This document shows positions 34,310 through 43,160 of a DNA stretch of 64,000 bases, piece by piece (position 1 is the stretch's first letter; the number at the start of each line of letters is the position of its first letter). The stretch lies in contig NZ_CP104965.1 of the NCBI RefSeq assembly GCF_025452235.1, positions 3,778,501-3,842,500 on the forward strand, in the 5' to 3' direction. The DNA comes from Devosia neptuniae. GTDB lineage: Bacteria; Pseudomonadota; Alphaproteobacteria; Rhizobiales; Devosiaceae. A model generated the notes under the pieces. It worked only from the letters and a program-made list of their open reading frames with translations. It did no database searches and was not told the DNA's origin. Made by a program: the position numbers and the translations under genes.

Positions 34310-35592
34310 GCAGCATCGGCACGGTTGATGGCGGCGCCTTTACGGCCGGATCCAAGGGGTTCGGCTTTGCCGTGCTGCGCTCCAAGACCGGGCGGCTGCT
34401 CGATATCCTGGTGGGGTTCTGGGTTTTCACCGGCGCCATGGTGTTTATCGAGCCCTCGCCTTATGAGGTGAGCTTTGCCGCCATGCTGCCGGTGGCGATC
34501 CTGGCCGGCATGGGCCTCTATCGCTCCACCTTCGGCCTCCTTGCCATCATGATCGGCTTTATTCCCTTTGCGCTGATCGCGGTGTTTCAGGTGCGGATCA
34601 CCCCGCTCGATGATGCGCTGATTTTCACCGCCGTCACCATCTTCCTGCTGCTGACCAGCTATTTCATCGCCAATTATCTTGCCGAAGACACGACGCGGCG
34701 GTCGCGCATCGTCATAGGCGCCTATACGGCAGCGGCGGTAGTGGTTTCGCTGATCGGCACGCTCGCCTACCTCCGGCTCATCCCGGCCGCCGATCTTTTC
34801 GTGCTCTATGGCCGCGCCAAGGGCACGTTCAAGGACCCCAATGTGTTCGGGCCGTTTCTCGTGCTGCCGGCCATGTTCGCCTTGCAGCGCGTGCTGCTGC
34901 TCAAGGGGCGGCGGGCGCTGTTTGCCGGCATGGTTTATGGCATCCTGTTCGTGGGCGTGTTTGCCAGTTTCTCGCGCGCCGCCTGGGGGCATTTCGCCTT
35001 CTCCTCCATCATGGTGATGGGGCTGGTGTTCTGGCTGGAGGCGGCGGCGCGCGACAAGGTGCGCATCATGATCATGTCGCTGCTCGGGCTGGTCATGCTC
35101 GGGGTGGCGCTGGCCGGGCTGCTCAGCATTCCGGCGGTGTCGTCACTGTTCGAGGAGCGCGCCGCCGGGCAAAGCTACGATCAGGGCGAAACGGGCCGGT
35201 TCGGCCGCCAGGGCTATGCCTGGGACCTGGCGCTGGAAAATCCCTCGGGCATCGGCCCCAAGGAATTCCGCAACCTGCGGGTGAGCGAAGACCCGCACAA
35301 TTCCTATGTCACCGTGCTGCTTGTCTATGGCTGGGGCGGCGGCTTTTTCTACTACCTGCTGATCGTCCTGACGCTGTGGCGCGGCTTTGCCGCCCTCGCC
35401 CGCCCCTCGCCCTACCGGCTGATCATGATTCCCCTGATCAGTACTTTCGTCATGCTGGTCGGCGAGTCGGCCATTATCGACACCGATCACTGGCGCCATT
35501 ATTTCCTGATTGCCGGCATGATCTGGGGCATCTCCACCGCCATTCGCAACGATCACCGTTCCGGCGCGCCGCGCGAGCAGATGGTCATTTAG
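34306..35592 (+). CDS. O-antigen ligase/Wzy-like polymerase
   Basis: Protein of 428 aa with about eleven membrane segments and a TTG start that overlaps the preceding stop by four bases (TTGA). The large periplasmic loop between about residues 270 and 340 contains EDPHNSYVTVLLVYGWGGG, the typical H-N-x-(Y/F)-L region of WaaL/Wzy proteins. RAKGTFKDPNVFGPFLVLPA earlier in the protein is also a common Wzy_C family feature. It likely polymerises or ligates the lipid-linked repeat units on the periplasmic side. No Wzx flippase lies within this cluster. Confidence 0.85.
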   Translation: MSSIGTVDGGAFTAGSKGFGFAVLRSKTGRLLDILVGFWVFTGAMVFIEPSPYEVSFAAMLPVAILAGMGLYRSTFGLLAIMIGFIPFALIAVFQVRITPLDDALIFTAVTIFLLLTSYFIANYLAEDTTRRSRIVIGAYTAAAVVVSLIGTLAYLRLIPAADLFVLYGRAKGTFKDPNVFGPFLVLPAMFALQRVLLLKGRRALFAGMVYGILFVGVFASFSRAAWGHFAFSSIMVMGLVFWLEAAARDKVRIMIMSLLGLVMLGVALAGLLSIPAVSSLFEERAAGQSYDQGETGRFGRQGYAWDLALENPSGIGPKEFRNLRVSEDPHNSYVTVLLVYGWGGGFFYYLLIVLTLWRGFAALARPSPYRLIMIPLISTFVMLVGESAIIDTDHWRHYFLIAGMIWGISTAIRNDHRSGAPREQMVI

Positions 35593-36562
35593 GCCAGAGC
35601 GCGCCGCGCAGGTAGCGTTCGGCCAATTGGGCGGTTCCGGCGGCGAAGCCCCGCTTATGGGTTTGCGCCAGCCGCGTTTCCGCATGCGAACCAATCCAGG
35701 CCAATAGCGCCATGCGGCGCAGCATGACCATGGAATCGATGGCCTCGACATGCTCGTCGTCCAAGGGCCGCACCGTGCGGTAGCCCTCGATCCAGAGCGA
35801 ACGCAAAGCGGGAATGGCGGCATTGGTTTCGTGGAAGGAAATGGCGGCGGCAAAGTCGTAGACGAACCAGCAGAAGCCCGCATCGTCGAAATCGATCAAC
35901 GTCACATTGGAGCCATCGACCAAAAGATTGCCCAGCCGCATATCGGCATGGATCAAACCAAAGCGGTCTTCGCCCAGGCCATATTCGCCCAGCCGCCGCC
36001 ACAGGGCGGAATCGGTGCGATCGAGAACGGCCCGGATCGTCTTGTCGACGCCCGGCGCGATGCGCCAATCGCCCCATAGCCCATCGGCATCCAGAATGCT
36101 CGCGGCGCGCCAGACCGGCCGCTGGAAGCCCTCGGGCTGCTGCCATTGGGTGGCATGCAGGTGCAATTGCGCGGCGTAGCGGCCCAGAGTGCGGAACAGT
36201 TGGCACATATCGTCATCGGGCGTTGGCTCGGCGCCATAAGCAAAGCGGAACAGCACGGCGAGGCGGGTTTCCTCGCCCGAGGTCTTGAAGGCCTGCAGCA
36301 GCCGGCCATCGAGGCCTGGAATGGGTTCGGGAATCGGCACATCGGTATCGCGCCGCAGCGCCGTGAGCCAGGCCAGTTCGCTCTCGATAGCGGGACGCGA
36401 CTGATAGCCGGGACGATGGATGCGCAGGGTGAAGCGGCCGCGGCGCTCGGTCTCGACCAGGAAGGTCTGGTTTTCCGAATGATTGATCAGCCGGGTGGTG
36501 CCCCCGGCCAGATCCGGCCACAGCGACAATGCCGGTTGAACGTCGCTTGCGCTGAGCGGCAT
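35585..36562 (-). CDS. Aminoglycoside-phosphotransferase-fold kinase
   Basis: Protein of 325 aa from the ATG at 36562; upstream open frame runs into the tRNA-Pro gene. Protein-kinase-like fold of the APH/choline kinase/homoserine kinase II/SrkA group. Catalytic loop FGLIHADMRLGNLLVDG (about residue 205, H-x-D-x4-N) and metal motif VTLIDFDDAGFCWFVYDFA (about 225). FTLRIHRPG holds the ATP-binding Lys/Arg strand. The small-molecule or protein substrate is unknown. It is convergent with the ligase gene, overlapping by eight bases, so it is probably not part of the polysaccharide operon. Confidence 0.85.
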   Translation of the reverse strand: MPLSASDVQPALSLWPDLAGGTTRLINHSENQTFLVETERRGRFTLRIHRPGYQSRPAIESELAWLTALRRDTDVPIPEPIPGLDGRLLQAFKTSGEETRLAVLFRFAYGAEPTPDDDMCQLFRTLGRYAAQLHLHATQWQQPEGFQRPVWRAASILDADGLWGDWRIAPGVDKTIRAVLDRTDSALWRRLGEYGLGEDRFGLIHADMRLGNLLVDGSNVTLIDFDDAGFCWFVYDFAAAISFHETNAAIPALRSLWIEGYRTVRPLDDEHVEAIDSMVMLRRMALLAWIGSHAETRLAQTHKRGFAAGTAQLAERYLRGALWPK

Positions 36563-36627
36563 CACGGCTCTCCAGATTGCATCGCACCCCGAGGGGGTAG
36601 CAAGAGGATCATCAATGAGGAGGGATT

Positions 36628-36704
36628 TGGTCGGAGCGGCCGGATTTGAACCGACGACCCTTTGTCCCCCAGACAAATGCGCTACCAGGCTGCGCTACGC
36701 CCCG
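36628..36704 (-). tRNA. tRNA-Pro (anticodon GGG)
   Basis: A 77-nt cloverleaf with encoded CCA (TGG on the plus strand at 36628-36630). The acceptor stem is CGGGGCG/CGCTCCG with one G-U pair. The anticodon stem TTTGT/ACAAA encloses CTGGGGG with anticodon GGG (36668-36670). The T arm contains GGTTCAAATCC. A TTGCAT -35 box (36738-36743) and a TATGTC -10 box (36715-36720) with a 17-nt spacer lie just upstream on the minus strand. Confidence 0.96.
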
Positions 36705-36714
36705 ACTGCGCGGA

Positions 36715-36743
36715 GACATACGGAAAGGGTGGTTTTGATGCAA
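36715..36743 (-). promoter_or_regulatory. Promoter of tRNA-Pro
   Basis: On the minus strand, TTGCAT (36738-36743) and TATGTC (36715-36720) are spaced by 17 nt and end 11 nt before the tRNA 5' end. Confidence 0.55.
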
Positions 36744-36839
36744 GAGCTGTTTTCGGGAAAATGGCACAAACCCACATTGGCCACAGCCTAATCGCATTCG
36801 GACGCCGCCGTGAGTCCCCAAGCGAATGCGCTTTTTATG

Positions 36840-36974
36840 CTAATGCGATGGAACCGCTGAGGGAACCTGGCCGCGGGCGCCGCGTTTAGTATGAACAGGT
36901 TTGCCCCTGTGACCTCCAAACGACGTCATGTCGAGACCCCGGCCCCATGCACACAGGACCGGGGTCATTTTTTG
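36840..36974 (+). ncRNA. Candidate small RNA ending in a strong terminator
   Basis: The 260-bp gap between tRNA-Pro and the cyclase has no ORF, yet it ends in a classic plus-strand terminator with nothing obvious upstream to terminate. A GC-rich segment with small self-complementary parts (AACAGGTTTGCCCCTGTG and a CCGCGGGCGCCGCG run) precedes it. A second hairpin with T5 (36793-36836) lies in front and could isolate it. The 5' end is a guess. I do not recognise it as a known family. Confidence 0.3.
36935..36973 (+). terminator. Rho-independent terminator on the plus strand
   Basis: GACCCCGG (36935-36942) pairs with CCGGGGTC (36959-36966), then A and six T (36968-36973). The 3' arm overlaps the stop codon of the cyclase gene on the other strand, whose transcript would form the same stem without a T-run. 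Confidence 0.75.
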
Positions 36975-39052
36975 TCTGAGGCCAGGAAGTCGTTGGGGCG
37001 GCTCAGGCAGGCCACGTAGAAATCGACCAGGCGGGCATCCAGAGCTGCGCCGAGCGTGGCACAACGTTCGATTTCGGCCTGTACTGGCCCCTGTTTCGCC
37101 AGCGTTTCCAGCAGATTGGCGTGCACGGCTGCCAATGCGATAAATGCCGGATTTTTGGCAAGTGTCTCGTCACCCAGCAGGAGGTAGACGGGCTCGCGTT
37201 CGCTCATGCCGCGGAGTTCCAGTGCGCCGGCCGGCAGGCAGGCCAGTTCCGGTGCGGCGGCGCGGGTTGGGGCCGATATCAGGATATCGTAATTCGCGAT
37301 CCGGCAGGCGCCTTCGAGACGGCTGGCGACGTTGACGGTGTCGCCGACACACGAATAATTGAAGCGGCTTTCGAGCCCCATATTGCCCACCAGTGCCGGG
37401 CCGGTCGCCACCCCGACACCGATCGCGATGGGCTCGGCCGAGCCCGCATTGAGCCGCTGCAACGCCGCGCGCATGGAGAGGGCGGCGCGGCAGGCGTGCA
37501 GCGGGTGCCGGTCGAGCGTGGCTGGGGCATTCCAGAAGGCCATCACCGCATCGCCCATGAATTTGTCGATCGTGCCGTGCTGACCGATGATGGCGGCGCC
37601 CAGGGCGGCAAAGAGCCGGTTGAGGATGGCGACGAGTTCAGTGGGCGCGGTGCGCTCGCTGAGGGCGGAGAAATTGCGCACGTCGGAGAACATCACACTC
37701 ATCTCGCGCAGATCGCCGCCCAGCTTGAGCAGGCTGGCGTCCTTATCGAGCCGGTCGAGCAGGGTCGGCTCGACATAATGGGCGAAAGCCTGCCGGACGC
37801 GGCGTTTGTCGGCATCGGTCACGGCGAACTGGAAGAAGGCCATGGCGGCATAGGTGAGCACGGCGCCGAACAAAGCAAAGCTGGGGTCGATCAGCAGGCC
37901 ATATTGGCTGAAGGCAAACCAGCTGCCGGCCAAGGACAGAGCCGCGATCATCGACGAAAACAATAGGCCCACCAGCGGGCCGCTCGACAGCAGGACCAGC
38001 ACGATGGCCAGCCCGCTCACCGCCAGGACGACGATTTCGAGGCCCGCCACCCAATCGGCGCGATTGAGAAAGGTGCCGGTCAATATTTGTTCGAGTGCCT
38101 GCACATGGATGGAGACGCCGGCCACCGCCTCGCCCAGTGTGCTGGCACGGATGTCGAGCAACCCGCTCGCCGAGGCGCCGATGAAGACGATGTGGCCCGC
38201 GACGAGTGGCGCGAGTGTGGCGTAATTCTGGGCGAGGAGATCGGCCGCCGGAACATAGATCGACGGCTCGAGGTGCCGGTAATAGAGCCACATATCGCCG
38301 GTGGGGCCGGTTGGCACGGTATAGTCGCCGACGCGCAGGCCTTCGACCATGCCGGCGCTGTCGCCCAGGACCACCAGTGTCGACGCCCCCTGCGCCACGC
38401 GCAACGCCTCCACTGATAATGTCGGCAACGGCGCCGTACCGTTGGACCACAGCAGCGGCAGGCGGCGGGCCACCCCTGCCCCGGTGGTGTCGAGGCTGGC
38501 GACACCCAGGCCCTTGGCCGCCTGCTCCAACAGGGGCAATGGCGATGCCGCCCCGCCCAGCGCTGGAAGAGCATTCAACGGGTCCGTTCCCGTCAGTGCG
38601 AAGCCCGATTTGGGCGCTGGCAGCGCCGCCTGGCTCTTCTCGCTGCGCGTGAGGCTCAAGATGCTTGGCCCGGTCGCAAGTGCGGTGGCGAATTCGGCGT
38701 CATAGTCGGCACCAATCGACAGGATCGAGGATGGCGAGAGGCGGTCTGGCTCGGGAAACAGCACGTCGAAGGCGATGGCCGCGGCACCCAGTTCGGTCAG
38801 GCGGTTGGCGATGGTCGCCATGGTGCGCCGCGACCAGGGCCATTGCCCAACCTTTGCAAGCGAAGTTTCGTCTATGTCGATGATCCGCACCGGCAGATCG
38901 GCGGGCGCGGGGCGTGGCCGCAATTGCTGGAAGGTGTCGAAGGCGGTCTCGCGCGCCACCTGGACGGGATAGGGATCGCTGGCGCGCAATGCCACCAGCA
39001 GGCCGACGATGACGGCGCCGAAGACCAGGGCCGACAGCCGCCGTTTCCACAT
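36965..39052 (-). CDS. CHASE2-domain adenylate/guanylate cyclase
   Basis: Protein of 695 aa. An N-terminal helix (residues 7-24) leads to a periplasmic CHASE2 sensor (about 30-330; VRIIDIDETSLAKVGQWPWS and AIAFDVLFPEPD are characteristic). Three membrane helices follow (about 335-410), then a class III cyclase domain (about 450-630). Catalytic residues are intact: metal Asp in VMFSDVRNFS and in KFMGDAVMAF, the Lys of DKFMGD, and the Asn/Arg of VNVASRLEGA. It makes a cyclic nucleotide in response to an extracytoplasmic signal. It starts 4 nt after the AraC regulator stop on the same strand, so the two are probably one transcript. Confidence 0.94.
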   Translation of the reverse strand: MWKRRLSALVFGAVIVGLLVALRASDPYPVQVARETAFDTFQQLRPRPAPADLPVRIIDIDETSLAKVGQWPWSRRTMATIANRLTELGAAAIAFDVLFPEPDRLSPSSILSIGADYDAEFATALATGPSILSLTRSEKSQAALPAPKSGFALTGTDPLNALPALGGAASPLPLLEQAAKGLGVASLDTTGAGVARRLPLLWSNGTAPLPTLSVEALRVAQGASTLVVLGDSAGMVEGLRVGDYTVPTGPTGDMWLYYRHLEPSIYVPAADLLAQNYATLAPLVAGHIVFIGASASGLLDIRASTLGEAVAGVSIHVQALEQILTGTFLNRADWVAGLEIVVLAVSGLAIVLVLLSSGPLVGLLFSSMIAALSLAGSWFAFSQYGLLIDPSFALFGAVLTYAAMAFFQFAVTDADKRRVRQAFAHYVEPTLLDRLDKDASLLKLGGDLREMSVMFSDVRNFSALSERTAPTELVAILNRLFAALGAAIIGQHGTIDKFMGDAVMAFWNAPATLDRHPLHACRAALSMRAALQRLNAGSAEPIAIGVGVATGPALVGNMGLESRFNYSCVGDTVNVASRLEGACRIANYDILISAPTRAAAPELACLPAGALELRGMSEREPVYLLLGDETLAKNPAFIALAAVHANLLETLAKQGPVQAEIERCATLGAALDARLVDFYVACLSRPNDFLASDKK

Positions 39053-39056
39053 GGAA

Positions 39057-39974
39057 TTAGTTGATGCGCCTGCGGTTTGGCGTCCGCACCGTCACCGGCG
39101 CGCCGGGCCGGGTGCGCACATCGCGGCGGAAATCGCTGGGCGAGGTGCCGGCGATCTTGCGGAAGGACTTGTTGAAAGCACTGAGCGAGCCGAAGCCGCT
39201 GTCCATCGCCACCTGCAGCACATTGGCCTCTTCCTGCATCAGCAGGGCCTGCGCATAGCTCAGCCGCATCAGGTTCACATAATCGTTGAGCGTCATGCCC
39301 GTGGTCTTCTTGAACACGTTCATCGCGTATTTCGGGTGAACATTGGCCGCTGCGGCGATATCGGAGGAATCGATGTCCTCACGAAAATTGTCGGCGATAA
39401 AGTCGCAGATGCGCACCACGATCGGGGAGGAATGGTGATCCAGCCCCTCCACCGCATTGGCGATATCGGCGCGGCCGGGCAGCAGCGAATAGGCGTCAAA
39501 GCGCACCCGCTCGATCCGCAACAGCAATTCGTCGACGGCCATACCGGCCTTCATCGGATCGCCCGAACGGGCATAATCGTTCCAGCGGGCAAAGTTGAGC
39601 GTGTCGGACGCGTCGGTGGCCTGAGTGATCAGCGTCGCGCCCTGCATCAGCTTGGATTGCACATCCTGGGGCAGCCGCAGCCGGAAGAAATGCACCAGCG
39701 GCAGGTGTCCGCCGGCATAGACGACATCATCGGCCGCATCATCCAACTGGTGGGGCAGCCCGCCCCAGAACAGGGCCATGTCCCCTTCGCTGAAGCGCAC
39801 CTCGTGGCCGCTCATCTTATAGTGGACCCAGCCGCGCACGATGTAATTGACCTCGACCTGGGCATGCCAATGGGGCGCCCGCATTACCGGCGGCGCCGCA
39901 TGAAACATCGACAGCACGGTGGGCAGCCGCTCTACCCCGTTGGCATCCGGCACATAATAGATCCTTTCGGTCAT
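39057..39974 (-). CDS. AraC family transcriptional regulator
   Basis: Protein of 305 aa from the ATG at 39974, with GGAAAG upstream; an ATG at 40031 lacks a ribosome site. The N-terminal cupin-like domain (HWHAQVEVNYIVRGWVHYKM and SEGDMALFWGGLPHQL) should bind a sugar or related ligand. The C-terminal double helix-turn-helix (about 205-300) shows IAAAANVHPKYAMNVFKKTT and LLMQEEANVLQVAMDSGFGS followed by FNKSFRKIAGTSPSDFRR. It is divergent from the sugar ABC operon, its most likely target, and upstream of the cyclase gene. Confidence 0.92.
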   Translation of the reverse strand: MTERIYYVPDANGVERLPTVLSMFHAAPPVMRAPHWHAQVEVNYIVRGWVHYKMSGHEVRFSEGDMALFWGGLPHQLDDAADDVVYAGGHLPLVHFFRLRLPQDVQSKLMQGATLITQATDASDTLNFARWNDYARSGDPMKAGMAVDELLLRIERVRFDAYSLLPGRADIANAVEGLDHHSSPIVVRICDFIADNFREDIDSSDIAAAANVHPKYAMNVFKKTTGMTLNDYVNLMRLSYAQALLMQEEANVLQVAMDSGFGSLSAFNKSFRKIAGTSPSDFRRDVRTRPGAPVTVRTPNRRRIN

Positions 39975-40079
39975 CTTACTTTCCGCCAACTCCGCATGCC
40001 TTTTCGCATGGACGTATTGCACCAGAGGCATAGCTTAGGAAGGGCTCGAGCTAAGAGCAAATGAAAAGGGAGGACTTAC

Positions 40080-41354
40080 ATGATCCGCATTACATCGCGG
40101 TGGCGCAATACGCTTGCTGTTGCGCTGACCGGCGTGAGCCTGTTCAGCGTCGCCGCCGCCTCGGCAGCCGAAATCACCGTCTGGTGCTGGGACCCCAACT
40201 TCAACGGCGCGACGATGGAAGAGGCATTCTCGCGCTACAAGGCCAGCCATCCCGACGATACGATCAAGGTCGAAATCTTCGACAAGGCCGCCATGGAGCA
40301 GAAGCTGCAGGCGCAGCTCGCATCCGGCGCCACCGATGGCCTGCCCGATATCGTGCTGATCGAAGATTATCGTGCGCAGAAATATCTGCAGTCCTTCCCC
40401 AGCTCCTTCGAGCCGCTCAATAGCCATGTCGATTACTCGACCTTTGCCCCCTACAAGGTGGAACTGGCGACCCTCAACGGGCAGACCTATTCCATCCCCT
40501 TCGATTCCGGCGTTACCGGCTATTTCTACCGTTCCGACCTGCTGGCTGAAGCCGGCATCACCCCGGACCAGCTCAACAACATCACCTGGGATCAGCTGAT
40601 CGAGATCGGCAAGACCGTCAAGGAAAAGACCGGGCTGCCGCTGCTGCCGATCGATCCGACTTCGTCGGACTGGATCCGCATCATGCTGCAATCGGCCGGT
40701 AGCTGGTATTTTGATGCCGATGGCAATGTGACCATCAAGGACAATCCGGTCTTCAAGGCCGCTGTGGAAACCTATCAGCGCCTGATGACCGCTGGCATCA
40801 CCACGCCGGTTTCGGGTTGGACGGAATATACCGGCTCGTTCACCTCGGGTAAGACCCCCTCGACCTTCTCGGGCGTGTGGATGACGGCCACGATCAAGGC
40901 GAATGCCGATCAGTCCGGCAAGTGGGGCGTTGCCCCCTCCCCGCGCCTCGATGGCGTTGAAGGCGCCGGCAATGCGTCCAATCTGGGCGGCTCGAGCTGG
41001 TATGTCCTCTCCTCGGCTCCCGAGAAAGAAAAGGCCATAGATTTCCTGACCTCGATCTGGGCCAAGGATGTCGATTTCTACCAGAAAATCCTGGTCAACC
41101 AGGGCGCTCTGGGCACCTATCTGCCCGCCCGTGAAGGCGAAGCCTTCAAGGCCAGCGACGAGTTCTTCGGCGGCGAGCCCGTCTGGCAGAACTTCTCCAC
41201 CTGGCTGGCCGCGATTCCGGCGGTCAATTACGGCATCTTCACCGAAGAAGCCGACACCGCCACGGTTGCACAAATCCCGGCGATTACCAGCGGCGGCAAC
41301 GTCGATGAAATCATCGCCGCCATCGATGCTCAGGTTCGTCAACAGACCCAGTGA
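40080..41354 (+). CDS. Sugar ABC transporter substrate-binding protein (family 1)
   Basis: Protein of 424 aa. The signal peptide ends in AAASAA at about residue 30. The mature domain starts EITVWCWDPNFNGATMEEAF and has the YRSDLLAEAGITPDQLNNIT segment typical of cluster-B oligosaccharide-binding proteins (COG1653). GGGGAGGA-type ribosome site (GGGAGGA at 40068-40074) precedes the ATG. It is first in a plus-strand operon of binding protein, two permeases, ATPase and a dehydrogenase fusion. A 97-nt GC-rich gap after it can form hairpins, as is common after highly expressed binding proteins. Substrate unknown. Confidence 0.93.
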   Translation: MIRITSRWRNTLAVALTGVSLFSVAAASAAEITVWCWDPNFNGATMEEAFSRYKASHPDDTIKVEIFDKAAMEQKLQAQLASGATDGLPDIVLIEDYRAQKYLQSFPSSFEPLNSHVDYSTFAPYKVELATLNGQTYSIPFDSGVTGYFYRSDLLAEAGITPDQLNNITWDQLIEIGKTVKEKTGLPLLPIDPTSSDWIRIMLQSAGSWYFDADGNVTIKDNPVFKAAVETYQRLMTAGITTPVSGWTEYTGSFTSGKTPSTFSGVWMTATIKANADQSGKWGVAPSPRLDGVEGAGNASNLGGSSWYVLSSAPEKEKAIDFLTSIWAKDVDFYQKILVNQGALGTYLPAREGEAFKASDEFFGGEPVWQNFSTWLAAIPAVNYGIFTEEADTATVAQIPAITSGGNVDEIIAAIDAQVRQQTQ

Positions 41355-41451
41355 TACCGGCATCCCGGGGGCGGCCTAGCCGTCTCCGGTCCTCCCGCGG
41401 CCTCGCGCTCTGCGCGGGGTCGTTGGCTCGACATGGCACAAAGGGGATACA

Positions 41452-42336
41452 ATGGCGCAATCCGCATTGGCGCGCAGCGAACGGATAAACGGCTGGCTTT
41501 TTGTGATGCCGGCGCTCGTTCTGCTCGGCATTTTCATGGTCTATCCGATCCTGTGGTCCCTCTGGATGAGTTTCCAGGTCGGCCGCGGGATGAATTTCAG
41601 CTTTGGTGGCTTTGCCAACATCATGCGACTGACGCAGGACCCGGTTTTCCTGCGCGCGCTCAGCAATACGATGCTGTTCCTGGCCATGCAGGTGCCGATC
41701 ATGCTGGTGCTGGCGTTGTTTTTCGCCAATGCGCTCAATGACAGCAAACTCTGGGGCCGGGGCTTTTTCCGCACTGCGATCTTCCTGCCCTGCGTGACCT
41801 CGCTGGTTGCCTATTCGGTCATCTTCAAATCGATCTTTGCGATTGACGGCATTGCCAACCAGACGCTGCTGGTGCTTCACCTCATCGAAAACCCGATCAA
41901 CTGGCTGTCCGATCCGTTCTGGGCCCGCGTCGTTGTCATCACCGCCATCACCTGGCGCTGGACCGGCTACAACATGATCTTCTATCTCGCGGCCATGCAG
42001 AATATCGACCGCTCGATCTATGAAGCGGCCCGCATCGACGGCGTTCCCGCCTGGGCGCGCTTCTGGTTCATCACCGTGCCGCTGCTCAAGCCCGTGATCC
42101 TGTTCACCTCGGTCATCTCAACCATCGGCACGCTGCAATTGTTCGATGAGGTCAACCTGTTGACCCAGGGCGGCCCCTCGGATTCGACGCTGACCCTGTC
42201 GCTCTACATCTACAATCTCAGCTTCAAGTTCATGCCCAGCTTCGGCTACGCGGCAACCGTCAGCTATGTCATCGTCATCCTGGTGGGCATTCTCAGCCTG
42301 ATCCAGTTTATCGTGGCCAAGGACCGCCGCGCATGA
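41452..42336 (+). CDS. Sugar ABC transporter permease 1 (MalF-like)
   Basis: Protein of 294 aa with six membrane helices. The EAA loop for contact with the ATPase is EAARIDGVPAWARFWFITVP at about residues 190-210, the usual place. The N-terminus (ALARSERINGWLFVMPALVL) and the GGPSDSTLTLSLYIYNLSF block before the last helix are typical of MalF/UgpA-type carbohydrate permeases. Its last four bases overlap the start of the second permease (ATGA). Confidence 0.94.
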   Translation: MAQSALARSERINGWLFVMPALVLLGIFMVYPILWSLWMSFQVGRGMNFSFGGFANIMRLTQDPVFLRALSNTMLFLAMQVPIMLVLALFFANALNDSKLWGRGFFRTAIFLPCVTSLVAYSVIFKSIFAIDGIANQTLLVLHLIENPINWLSDPFWARVVVITAITWRWTGYNMIFYLAAMQNIDRSIYEAARIDGVPAWARFWFITVPLLKPVILFTSVISTIGTLQLFDEVNLLTQGGPSDSTLTLSLYIYNLSFKFMPSFGYAATVSYVIVILVGILSLIQFIVAKDRRA

Positions 42337-43151
42337 GCAATCCAATCGCCCTTATCGGCCGCGCCGGCACTTATCTGCTGCTGTCGCTCGCGGCCTTCCT
42401 GTCGATCTTCCCGTTTTTCTGGATGGTTGTCGGCGCCAGCAATACCTCGGCCGACATCATTCGCGGCAAGGGTACGCCCGGCGGCGCGCTGTGGGACAAT
42501 ATCGTCAAGTTCGTCAACTCGTTCGACATGGTGCGGGTGCTGTTCAACTCGTTCCTGCTGGCCGGCCTGGGAACCGTGCTGACCCTGCTGATCGCCTCGA
42601 TGGCCGGCTATGGCTTCGAGATGTTCCGCTCGCGCTTCCGCGAAAAGGTCTTTGGCGGCCTGTTGCTGATGCTGTCCATCCCGTTCGCGGCCTTGATGAT
42701 CCCGCTGTTCATTTTGATGGCGCAGTTCAAGATCATCAACACCTACCAGGCCGTGCTGCTGCCCAGCATCGCCTCGATCTTCATCATCTTCTACTTCCGG
42801 CAGGCGACCAAGGCGTTCCCGAGCGAGTTGCGCGACGCGGCCAAAATCGACGGGCTGAAGGAATGGCAGATCTTCCTCTATGTCTACATGCCGGTGATGC
42901 GCTCCACCTATGCGGCGGCGACCATCATTGTCTTCATGGCAAACTGGAACAGCTATCTGTGGCCGCTGATCGTGCTGCAGACCAATGAGATGAAAACGCT
43001 CACCCTGGCGGTAGCGACGCTGGCTGCCGGCTACACGCCCGATTTCGGCGTCATCATGGTCGGCGCGATCGCGGCCACCCTTCCCACCCTCGTCATCTTC
43101 TTCCTGCTCCAGCGCCGCTTCGTCGAAGGCATGCTGGGCGCGGTCAAATAA
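42333..43151 (+). CDS. Sugar ABC transporter permease 2 (MalG-like)
   Basis: Protein of 272 aa with six membrane helices. FPFFWMVVGASNTSADII near residue 25 and the EAA loop LRDAAKIDGLKEWQIFLYVY (about 165-184) are typical of MalG/UgpE-type permeases. It overlaps permease 1 by four bases, so translation is likely coupled and the two form a heterodimer. The ATPase gene follows 9 nt downstream. Confidence 0.94.
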   Translation: MSNPIALIGRAGTYLLLSLAAFLSIFPFFWMVVGASNTSADIIRGKGTPGGALWDNIVKFVNSFDMVRVLFNSFLLAGLGTVLTLLIASMAGYGFEMFRSRFREKVFGGLLLMLSIPFAALMIPLFILMAQFKIINTYQAVLLPSIASIFIIFYFRQATKAFPSELRDAAKIDGLKEWQIFLYVYMPVMRSTYAAATIIVFMANWNSYLWPLIVLQTNEMKTLTLAVATLAAGYTPDFGVIMVGAIAATLPTLVIFFLLQRRFVEGMLGAVK

Positions 43152-43160
43152 GGTTCAGTC

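Noticed and set aside
36563..36676. N-terminal extension of the APH-fold kinase
   Set aside because: The frame runs into tRNA-Pro; the family start is at 36562.
36793..36836. Hairpin CGCATTCG/CGAATGCG with T5 as terminator of a known gene
   Set aside because: No plus-strand gene lies upstream. I mention it only as the possible front boundary of the candidate small RNA.
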